Below, in pieces: positions 55,757 through 64,000 of a DNA stretch of 64,000 nt. The translations under genes and the position numbers were made by a program. The stretch comes from Salminus brasiliensis (taxonomy: Eukaryota > Chordata > Actinopteri > Characiformes > Bryconidae): positions 27,912,987 to 27,976,986 of the forward strand of contig NC_132880.1 of assembly GCF_030463535.1 (NCBI RefSeq), read 5' to 3'. The notes beneath the pieces are model-generated. The model did not search any database. It was not told where the DNA came from and saw only the letters and a program-made list of their open reading frames with translations. The first letter of the stretch is position 1. Every line of letters starts with the position of its first letter.

Positions 55757-58700
55757 ATGAGCACCTACGGCTCATTGATGTGATCAATGGAAGCCCACTC
55801 CCACAAATTTCTCAATGCCTCAAATGGTCAGATCTGTTGTAAAGGCACAAGGGGGACCTACTGAATATTAGGCACTAATGTTATGACTGATCACCAAGTG
55901 TGGTAGGTGGCTGAGATAATATACCATAGCAAAACTGTGAAGTGTTTGGCTTTTCAGTTCCTTTTTTGTACATGTTGTACAAGTCCAAATATTGTTCTTC
56001 AAATGCAGGTTAATGTACAAATAGCACTTAGGCATATGCACTTGCATTAATGCAGTCGCTGATAAAAGATGTGCATGATTGCAGCACACTGTACAAAAAA
56101 GCACTGATTGCTGGAGATTCAGTCTCTCTTGCTTTTTTGAGGTGCATGTGACATGGTGTAAATCTGTTCTCAACATGTTCTCGACAGTAGCTGCCTACAG
56201 AATTCTGACAGAAACTGACTGCAGTATTGCATTTTCATTTGTAACAGATCACAAAACCACACAACCTCACTTTGATTGTGATTCTTTATCAAAAATGATT
56301 AATCACAGCTGACCAGGAGCACAAGCCATGTCATTTTGGAGATGCTCCAGACCCTGATGTGGCGTTATGTGATAATCAGCATGAATTGCTTAATGCAGTG
56401 AAAAACATTATAATTTATTTATATTAATTAATTTATTTATATTTATAATTTAAAAATATATCTGATTCTATATTATAATATACAATAATACAAAGCTGCG
56501 GTCATCCCTTTTGCCAGCCATTTCACCAGTAACCCTCCTTGTGGCGGGTTCTGATGATTATCTTCTGGTCAAGTCAAGTGTCAAGTCAACAGTCTTCCCC
56601 ATGATTGTGGTTGTGAGTACTGAACTAGGCCGAAAGATATTTACACTGTTTAAATAGTAATTAATAATACCAATTATATTAACATGTAATAAATATGAAA
56701 TATGACCGTTTAGCTTTTTGAAATACATTATTTACAAAACATATATATTTTTTTCATGATATAAATTTTTTCCTTTAAATACACTAGTACTGTTTATATT
56801 CATCTAATATATTTCATGTCTGGACATAGAGAGGGAGGCATCAGTGAGCTTGCAGCATGTAAACACACCACAGCTTGTACTCTGGTCGTGTCTCAAGAGG
56901 CAGCTTTCCAGCAAACAGTGTCTCTCTTTTCCCACATTTGCATGAGAAACCAACAGGAGTGGATGTCAGTTGCTGTGATTATGCGATGAGTCATCGCAGG
57001 TCAAAGGTGTCATGCAGTGATCGTTTTTTTCCCTGCATAATCAAACTAAACAAAAACAGAGCTGTTCAACGTGCGGAACACCACTCGCCCAGCTCTGATC
57101 CTTCTGTTACCATGCAGCTGCTCAGTTTTAAAAGCAAGAGGCTGAGAATCTAATATGGCCGAAACAGTCACTTTTATCAGAGGAATGCTTGTAGCTGAGG
57201 TTGGACATCTTTGTTTTATCCTCTAAAATGTTTTATCATCTAACTTCAATACGTAAGTTAAGTTCTCCACTGAAATAAAGCAACAGGAGGGGCAGTGGTG
57301 GCTCAGCGGTTAGAGTGCCAGGCTATCAATAACAGGGTTGTGGGTTTGATTCCTGGGCTTGGCAAGCTGCCACTGTTGGGCCCTTGAGCAAGGCCCTTTA
57401 CCCTTTCTGCTCCCTGGGCACTGGAGTTGGCTGCCTACCACTCTGGGTGTGTGTGTACTCACTGTCCCTGGTTCACTAGTGTGTGTGTGTTCACTACCAC
57501 AGATGATTTAAATGCGGAGGACACATTTTGCTGTACATAATACAGTGACAAATATGTGCACCTTTACCAGTGACCTTTACCTTTTTCCTTTGACTTTGTG
57601 TTTGAAAAGTATTGTTGACTTTGATATCATGTTGATATATGTTGACTTCTTCTGTTCGATGTGTCTCTCATTCTAAGATTTTTAGTTCATTTTGGACCTA
57701 AACCTGCAGAGCATTAGTTATTGATATGCATAAGCTCAGTATTGTGCCAATTTTAATTGGCTGTTGCTAAAGTTAAAATGCCTCAGTGGTAAAAAGAAAC
57801 GTCGCTCTGAAAACCGCCACCTTAAAACAGCCCAAATACTTCTGTCCCTTTCCATGTTTCTGTATCTCTCAGCATGTAAAATGTACAAATGTTATAGCTC
57901 ACTTTAGCACTAGCAATGTTCCAGACACTAGAAGGGTAACAAAAGCTTGTGCCTGCCAACATCGATTTTAGAATTATGAGGGGAGAGAGCACTATCTACC
58001 CACCTGGAGAGGGCCCGGTCAGTTGTGCTCTCTCAGACTCTCAGAACTTATGTAATATTTTTAATTTAGACATTTTCTGAAAAAGGATTGATCAGCTTGC
58101 CATGTTGTGTGAAAGCCACCAAAGCCAGAGCTTCTTTTATATTAAATTTGCTAGTCTTGAAGTAGCGCACACTCTATGGTTCCTCTTTTTCAAAAAGGGA
58201 GACCTCCCTGCAATGTCTCTCACTCTTTTACTCTTACTCTCTCTGTCAGGGTTAAAGAGGGGAGTGTGCTCCCAGATTAACCATTTCCCTGAAGATGCTG
58301 ATTATGACCAGGATGCTGCAGAGTACCTCTTACGTGAGTTGTGTGTGCACAGTCTCACTGCTAGTTTGTGTTAGATTTGTGTTTAAATTTAGAAGCTTGC
58401 AGTAAAGAGAGTAGGAACAAAGGTATCAGTTTTCGCTGATCCGTTTCACGGCTTGATTTTTCTTTCCTGTCCTCTCTTTTCCTTTCCTCTTATAAGGTGT
58501 TGTCAGGGCCTCCAGTATATTCCCTATCCTCAGTGCCATCCTGTTGCTGTTAGGCGGGGTGTGTGTGGCCTCCAGCCGCTTCTATAAGAGCAAAAGACAC
58601 ATTATCCTGGGAGCAGGCATTCTGTTTGTGGTGGCAGGTAGGTTGGATGTTTTTAGAGCAAACTGGTCAGCAGATCGTGTCTAACTAGATAACATCTGTA

Positions 58701-60884
58701 TCTAGCTAGATATTTTGCCTCTTAGTCTTCTGCTGCATGATTGTGTCATTTTTAATATATAAGCAACAGAGGGAACAATAAAATTATCTGTATAATTGAC
58801 ACTTTTCCAGTAGGTCTATAATAAAGGAAAAAGGTAATTTTGTAATAAAAAGGTTGATTGCAAACTTACCATACATACAGTAAAGTGAGTACACTCTAAT
58901 AAATGTGTCTACTAGGAAAATGCTATCTGAGGTGAGCATTGACTACATAAAATGCTTATAGATATATAAAATCAGACTTATGGACAATTATAATACATTT
59001 GCACACAAATAATCACATGAAGATACAATATCGGTCTATGGTGTCATCAAGCGATATCAGAAAGGCTCTAATCAGGGCTGGCTGTAACTGGCTAGTAGAC
59101 TTTGTGTGCACTAAAATAAGAATACTTGAGAATGAGATTCTAGTACATATTCATGTCTTCTATTAAAGATGACAGCAGTGTTTTGGATTTGAAAAGAAAT
59201 ATGCAGTAGTGATGCTAGAAGCAAACAAGACTATCCTAAATGTTTTGATTCTTTTTGAGTTTAAAACCCACCTTCACCTCATCTTCACATGCTGGATTCA
59301 GCTTGCTCTAAATAAAATTATGTGTATCTCTGCATATAAATATACTGATTATGTGTGCCTTGCTCTGGTAAATAAATTGACAAAATTATATTCCATGCAC
59401 TTAATTCTGCATAATTCCAATGCAGGAGTGAAATGTTATGTATTTTGCTTTCAACCAATGTTCTTATATCTTTGCTGTCCAATTATAAACATGTGTCTCC
59501 AAAATGGTGACTTTAGAGGCAAAGGCAAAAATGTTATTAACCTTAAATGGATGTTAATGTAAAATAAGTGTTTATTCCAATTATTTTAGATTATTTTACT
59601 GATCTGTTCATCCTGAAATATTTAGACAGTGTACAGAACATCTACAAACCATGGAGAAAATTGAAAATGGACAAAAAGTGAGAAATATCGTCTTTGTTTA
59701 AACAGAGCAGTCAGATTTTTCAATCAGGTCAGAACAATTGATGTATGTTACTTTACCTCTTAACATTCCAAGGCTTATGACACATGAAGGAGTATTACTA
59801 CAGGGACTTCTGTACAAACTAGTGGGGCTATTCTTAAAACAAGTGACACTTTGAATGCATGACGAGAGTCATCCTATTGTGCCTGTTATGTAGCCATTAA
59901 AAACCAAGCACTGCTCATTCTTGCTCCCTTGTTTATTTTTTTTTATCATAGATTAAATATTTATGTAATTATCATATTTGTTCATAATGGATTGTACTAA
60001 ACTACTAAACTACTAACTACTAAAATTGATACATATTTTAGATCTGATATCTTATATTTTTTTCTACTCTAGGCCTGAGTAACATCATCGGTGTCATTGT
60101 GTACATCTCAGCGGCACTCAGCGACATCTCTCCCAAAAAGGATGAGGACAAGAAGTGGCACTACTCATATGGCTGGTCTTTCTACTTCGGTGGCCTTTCT
60201 TTCATCCTGGCTGAAGTGGTGGGCGTCCTGGCGGTCAATATCTACATTGAGCGCAACAAGGAGTTGCGCTGCCGCTCGCGCACTGACCTGTTCCGCAGCA
60301 CCACCTCAGCCGTGCTGCGTCTGCCCAGCTACCGCTTCCGCCGTCGCTCTTCGCGCTCTAGCTCCCGCTCCACTGCCGAGCCACCACGATCCCGGGACCA
60401 GTCCCCCTCCGGTCTCGCTGCCAAGAACTTCGGTCCACCTCTGGCTGCTGGACCACCGCCATTCTCCGTAGCCACACTGCCCAACCCGCACACACATTCT
60501 GGAGGTGGAGGAGGAGGAGGGGGTGTTGGGGACATCTCCATGTATACGCTAGGGAGGGAGGGCAAGCCTCCCATGTATGGCACAGTGGACCGTGCCACCC
60601 TCTACCAGCTGCACAATTACTTTCCCACCAAGGAAGGAGGAGGAGGGGGAGGCACACTTATGACGGGGACACTGCCCTCGCTGTCCAAGTCCAACCTGGC
60701 GGCATCTGCCAACGCTCCCCTCAACGCCTCGTCTTCTTCCGGCCCTGGAGTCCAGGCACCCACACTGTCGGCTGGCTCAACGGCCACCATGGAGAGGGAT
60801 AGAGGGCTGGGAACGCTGGATAGGCTGGGGAAAGGAGATAGTTCTAACACCAACACGCTAAACAGGAGAACAACACCAGTGTAA
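55457..60884 (+). CDS. cacng8: TARP gamma-8 (voltage-dependent calcium channel gamma-8 subunit)
   Basis: Type I TARP: an auxiliary AMPA-receptor subunit, forebrain/hippocampus-enriched in mammals, that controls receptor surface delivery, synaptic anchoring and gating. Certain CDS is 55457-55682, 58250-58333, 58497-58637 and 60073-60884, 420 aa, with GT..AG introns all in phase 1. Four membrane segments lie near residues 10-30, 109-130, 138-164 and 183-208. Loop 1 has sequons N42 and N46 and the claudin signature GLWRICC (67-73). The tail has the Arg/Ser-rich [11 protein letters not shown] (241-251), the known phosphorylation and lipid-binding region of type I TARPs, then DISMYTL, two Gly-rich runs and [13 protein letters not shown]. 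The last four residues are the PDZ ligand for PSD-95-type scaffolds. The Gly-rich runs and C-terminal block distinguish it from gamma-2, -3 and -4. An upstream exon may extend the N-terminus. Confidence 0.96.
55698..55754. repeat. (TA)n microsatellite at a splice donor
   Basis: About 28 TA units begin 16 bases downstream of the exon end at 55682. A 10-bp perfect hairpin (ATCAATGAGC, loop of 7, arms 55753-55762 and 55770-55779) overlaps its 3' end. Confidence 0.95.
55800..57285. other. cacng8 intron between TM1 exon and next exon, 5' part
   Basis: Unassigned AT-rich sequence with a TTTAT-rich patch at 56410-56455. The part 56510-56640 ('TCCTTGTGGCGGGTTCTGAT') looks like a dispersed repeat I cannot name. 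Confidence 0.35.
57291..57587 (+). mobile_element. tRNA-derived SINE
   Basis: The head carries an RNA polymerase III A box TGGCTCAGCGG (57299-57309) and B box GGGTTTGATTCC (57342-57353). The body continues 'GGCAAGCTGCCACTGTTGGG', a TG run, and a tail 'GTGCACCTTTACC'. I recall this SINE as widespread in characins and other otophysans. It lies in sense orientation in a cacng8 intron. Confidence 0.85.
58250..58333 (+). CDS. cacng8: cacng8 coding exon, loop-1 second half
   Basis: 84 bases after CTCTGTCAG. Residues 76-104: [20 protein letters not shown] and AEYLL, matching the equivalent gamma-8 exon. Donor is GTGAGT. Confidence 0.95.
58497..58637 (+). CDS. cacng8: cacng8 coding exon, TM2 to TM3
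   Basis: 141 bases after TTATAAG. Residues 104-151: [20 protein letters not shown], the short cytoplasmic loop YKSKRH and the start of TM3. Donor is GTAGGT. Its length equals that of cacng7 exon 3, showing the shared gene structure. Confidence 0.95.
58638..60072. other. cacng8 last intron
   Basis: 1.4 kb, AT-rich, no identifiable repeat. A 117-codon open frame at 59209-59562 has no domain and no splice support. Confidence 0.7.
60073..60884 (+). CDS. cacng8: cacng8 terminal coding exon
   Basis: 812 bases from acceptor TACTCTAG to TAA at 60882-60884. Encodes the end of TM3, extracellular loop 2, TM4 ([16 protein letters not shown]) and the full 210-residue tail. The 3' half is GC-rich with GGA/GGG codon runs (60500-60526, 60635-60650). 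Confidence 0.95.
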
Positions 60885-62130
60885 TGCAGTGGTGATGGCG
60901 GCGGTGGTGGGGAGGGGTGGAGCGTTTTAAAGAAAAAGAAAATGGAAGAGGGAGAGATAGTGATGATTCAAGCTGCTTAATATAAACAATAATGGAAAGA
61001 GAAGAAGAGAGAATAGATAGAAAAGGAGTGGTCATCAACCCTGATCTTGGATTTGCCATTCTGCAAGGTCTAGGTCCTAATCTAACCTGCCACACCTTCA
61101 TAAGCTAATTAACATCTTCCAAAGGCCTTGATTTGCTGAATCGGGTGCATTAGTGTAAGGTAAAAAGGGGCCAGTGTCACACTCAAAAGGAGGTGGCCTC
61201 GAAGACCTCTCCATTTGGGGTGTAAAAGTACATCTGAAGGTGGCAATTCAACTGCATCTGTTTTCAAAGGTTGCAAACTACAGCATATATATTAAAATTA
61301 ACAGACAGTAATCCACAGCATCCAAATTGTACATTTCTAGCTTTAAAATCAAATTAAAATGAGCAGAAAGTGAAGCATATTCAAAATGCACCAGAGCAGA
61401 GTTCTGTCAGCAAACAGGACTGGACTCCGCTAATTTGATGGAAATGGAAATGTTCTAGTTCAACCTTCATTAAATGCATTTAACTGTTCAATGTGGTAAA
61501 CCATGCTGATATGCATCAGCTTGTGGTACATGTTTAACTGGCACATTCTATTTATATTTTCTACTGATTTTTACAATCATTAAGAATGTATTGGTGCAAC
61601 CCTCTGTTTTTATTTATCTAGCTCAGTAGGCTGGTTTAAATTAGACTATCGCACAAAAAGTCCATATTATTTGCCATTCCTTTCCTTTCTAAACTGAAGT
61701 TATTCTAAAGCAGAGTTTTTGGAGCCTGAAAAAATGACAGAAGAAGCTAAACCAAGTATTTGTTGAAGTGGTAGACATGTTCCATATAAATAGATTTTTG
61801 CCTTTTGTTTTGCAAACAGACTGTTGCCAAATGTCTTCATATATGAAACTAGCTAGTTTCATGCTGCTATATAGGTAAATTCCCTACTTATTAATTTCAT
61901 AATGATACTAAGGAAGGCTGGGTTTTTGGAAACCATGGTTTTAAATGTGATAAGATGGTATGGAGCAGTATTAGTGTCTGATGGGTGGTATAATTGTTTG
62001 GAACTATTTATGCTTTAATAGCTTTATTATAAATATTACATTTCTTTTCAATTTCAATCAGAAGACATCTTAATTTAACTCTGATGACAAACTGTTAAAA
62101 CAGAAAGTGAGGAATAATAATCTTTATGTG
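60885..62130 (+). other. cacng8: Probable cacng8 3' untranslated region
   Basis: Sequence after the stop, GGC-rich at first and AT-rich later. The extent is inferred from the poly(A)-signal cluster downstream. Confidence 0.3.
61029..61160. repeat. Dispersed repeat ('CAACCCTGATCTTGGA' family), copy 2
   Basis: Begins TCATCAACCCTGATCTTGG and ends 'TTGCTGAATCGGGTGCATTA', matching the teleost repeat also seen at 46752. It falls within the likely 3' UTR of cacng8. Confidence 0.5.
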
Positions 62131-62134
62131 ACAA

Positions 62135-62568
62135 AATAAATTATTTTTAGTGAGATACAGGAATCTAGTTTACCTTTTTGTATTGGTAAAGACATTGGTA
62201 AATAGCTAAACTAGACTAGATTTCCTGTATCTCCTTAAACTGTACACCTCCACAATTGCAAGAAAAAACATAATTGGAATTAAACCAATTATTAGAAGGA
62301 TGCACCACTATGTGACGTGTGGGCCTTTCGCAATATTAGATATTTCTCTTGTACCTATTTGCTGATGTGTAACGATTTATAAAATGTACTAATTGAAAAG
62401 AAATGCAACATTTATTTCTGTAGGGTTAGTATTAGTGCAGGAGCCCGATGTGAGTACAATAAATACATAATGAAATTTCAGTTTGAAATACTGTTCATGC
62501 AGTCCTAAATAAAATTATGTTATGATAATATTCAATAAAATATGCATTTATTCTATAGTTAGAATAAA
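62135..62568 (+). terminator. cacng8: Cluster of poly(A) signals downstream of cacng8
   Basis: Five AATAAA hexamers at 62135, 62459, 62508, 62534 and 62563. In AT-rich DNA such hexamers arise by chance, so cleavage here is inferred from clustering and position only. Confidence 0.3.
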
Positions 62569-62782
62569 ACACTAGCTATTTTTTAAACATTCAAACAATA
62601 AAAAAAACATAGTGTACATAGGTAAATAGTTTCCTTGGTCAAAGTGTATTCGTTCAATAGACTCGAATACAACCAATAGGTGGTGAAATTGGACATTTCA
62701 TGATGCATTGAATTGTTTCCTACAGATCTCTAATTGAGTTGAATCATTATTGAGGTGAGAGATTTACACCCCTTAATAGCTG

Positions 62783-63071
62783 TTTATATGCTGGGCAAGG
62801 AGGGCAAGCACTTATGTACACAGGGGCCTGCACTGCCTTCTCTGCACACTTTCAGCAGGGTATGGAAGCAGGAGGAGGGGGAGAAGTATCAATGAGGGGA
62901 CACTGCCCTCACTGTCCAAGTCCAACCTGGCGGATTCGGCCAATGCTCCCATCAACACCTCGGCTTTTCTCTTACCACAGGTTCTGTGCACCCACGCTGT
63001 TGGACAGATAGGCTGAGGTCGAGATAGCACTCAAATGCAAATCTCTAAACAGGACACCAACACCTGTGTGA
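62783..63071 (+). pseudogene. Decayed duplicate of cacng8 terminal coding exon
   Basis: Collinear with 60538-60884 of cacng8. A 38-bp block at 62896-62933 differs from 60665-60702 at one base and encodes [12 protein letters not shown] in both. Flanking matches include 'GGAGGGCAAGC' (62798-62808), 'AGGAGGAGGGGGAG', 'GCACCCACGCTG' and 'AGATAGGCTGAGG'. The terminal codons read LNRTPTPV then TGA (63045-63071) against LNRRTTPV in the gene. About 45 bp present in the gene are missing before the end, and in-frame TAG (63009-63011) and frame changes destroy the reading frame. No transmembrane-coding sequence precedes it. Segmental tandem duplication followed by decay is the simplest explanation. Confidence 0.8.
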
Positions 63072-63074
63072 TTG

Positions 63075-63695
63075 GGTAGAAGGTGGCTGGAGGTCTGAGA
63101 GAAAGGAAGTGAGCGAGCGAGTGAGCGAAGAGAGGCGAGAAAGAGATGATCTGAAATACGAATGGCAAACAGGGATGGGAAGAGGAAGCGTGGGAGGAAA
63201 AGAGAAAAGGGAGAGAGGGAGCGGGCTGAGAAGCAGAGAAGGGGATGACTCACATAGCACACTGAGAGAGGAGAGAGAGAAGCCAATCATCCTCTTTTTT
63301 CTCTCCATTTCTGTTTTTGAACATGGTGACTTTAGTCATAATTAGAGTTCCATCCGCACTTTTACTGATTCACGTTGAAATACTTGATGTGTGTGATGGT
63401 GGTCTTACTTTGGGTTCTTCAAGCTCTTTTTAATTCCAGTGCTTTATCATCAGGTTATGCCTGTTACTTACTTAGCATTCCAGTATTATAGTCATTGATT
63501 TTCTTTTTTGTAGGTATTGCTGTTTAGGTTTATTTTGATATTAAATTATATGTTAATTTAATAATTTATTGACCTTATTTTAGTTTTACTAGTTTTATCT
63601 GATGAATTTAAACTGTGATTTTCTCTTGCACAAACTGACACTATATTTTATGATGTCATTCAGTGTCAAGCATGTGCATATCTGTGAGATTGTGT
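63075..63695. other. Downstream flank, no recognised gene
   Basis: Purine-rich (GA/GAGC) sequence at 63100-63280, then AT-rich DNA. The purine-rich part might derive from the cacng8 3' flank along with the pseudogene, but I cannot align it confidently. Confidence 0.3.
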
Positions 63696-63698
63696 GAC

Positions 63699-63725
63699 AT
63701 TATTATTATTATTATTATTATTATT
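63699..63725. repeat. (ATT)n microsatellite
   Basis: About nine ATT units. Confidence 0.9.
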
Positions 63726-64000
63726 AATTTTATTATGTCTCCTTTTTTACAGAGATGGCTAATATTTAGATCTGTGGAATTTTTTTCATTGTAATTGTAG
63801 GTGTATAAGTAGTTAGATTTCATATGAGTATATTTGATTATACAATTAATAACCTTAATATTGTTACAATGGAATGACAACATGTTTTCTCGGAAGCCTA
63901 GTTCGGGAAAAAGGAAGAAATGAAAAGGCAGAATGTGAAAATGAAAGACTTTAATGCCGGGGAGCAATACCTATACCTATATAACCTCACCAGAAAAGAC
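63726..64000. other. Window end, no recognised feature
   Basis: AT-rich sequence running to the window edge. No exon of a further gene is visible. Confidence 0.35.

Noticed and set aside
57291..57380. Functional tRNA gene
   Set aside because: It has A and B boxes but the body continues as a conserved SINE and no cloverleaf with acceptor stem is evident.
59209..59562. 117-codon open frame in the last cacng8 intron
   Set aside because: No domain, no flanking splice sites, AT-rich composition like the intron around it.
60091..60657. Overlapping open frames on both strands inside the cacng8 terminal exon
   Set aside because: They arise from the GC-rich Arg/Ser/Gly codons of the true frame and match no known protein.
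62783..63071. Functional alternative last exon of cacng8
   Set aside because: The frame is broken by an in-frame TAG and indels before the conserved end, and no clear acceptor precedes it.

Overview
This window is vertebrate nuclear DNA, almost certainly from a ray-finned (teleost) fish. It has spliced genes with large introns, abundant AC/CT/AT/GATA microsatellites, many decayed Tc1/mariner and L2-type elements, and a tRNA-derived SINE that I recall as common in otophysan fishes (characins, catfishes, electric fishes). The species is inference only.

Two protein-coding genes can be supported, both on the + strand in tandem. cacng7 (TARP gamma-7) has five coding exons between 20044 and 36843 and encodes 341 aa. 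cacng8 (TARP gamma-8) has five certain coding exons between 55457 and 60884 and encodes 420 aa. Every intron has GT..AG ends and the phases join exactly. Both proteins are four-pass claudin-fold membrane proteins that act as auxiliary subunits of AMPA-type glutamate receptors. The gamma-7/gamma-8 tandem matches the order of the mammalian CACNG7-CACNG8-CACNG6 cluster. No cacng6 or prkcg was seen, so those neighbours would lie outside the window.

Layout: 1-13 kb is gene-free and holds microsatellites, three Tc1 or other DNA-transposon fragments, an L2 LINE fragment and a possible RNase H-like remnant. 13-15.5 kb is very rich in microsatellites and contains the probable cacng7 promoter and first exon (donor at 14375). 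14.4-36.8 kb is cacng7 with repeat-laden introns. 36.8-47.8 kb is intergenic, with MITEs, a duplicated 190-bp block and a possible conserved non-coding block. 47.8-51.6 kb holds the probable cacng8 5' exons. 55.4-60.9 kb is the cacng8 coding region, and its downstream flank has clustered poly(A) signals.

The most unusual points are four. A decayed second copy of the cacng8 C-terminal coding exon lies 2.2 kb downstream (62783-63071). Each gene has an upstream exon with a strong-context ATG that joins in frame to the canonical start, predicting N-terminally extended forms. The gamma-7 cytoplasmic tail carries a Ser/Pro-rich expansion relative to the mammalian length. A long TA microsatellite plus hairpin sits just downstream of a cacng8 splice donor. 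I found no RNA genes beyond the SINE, no CRISPR and nothing bacterial.
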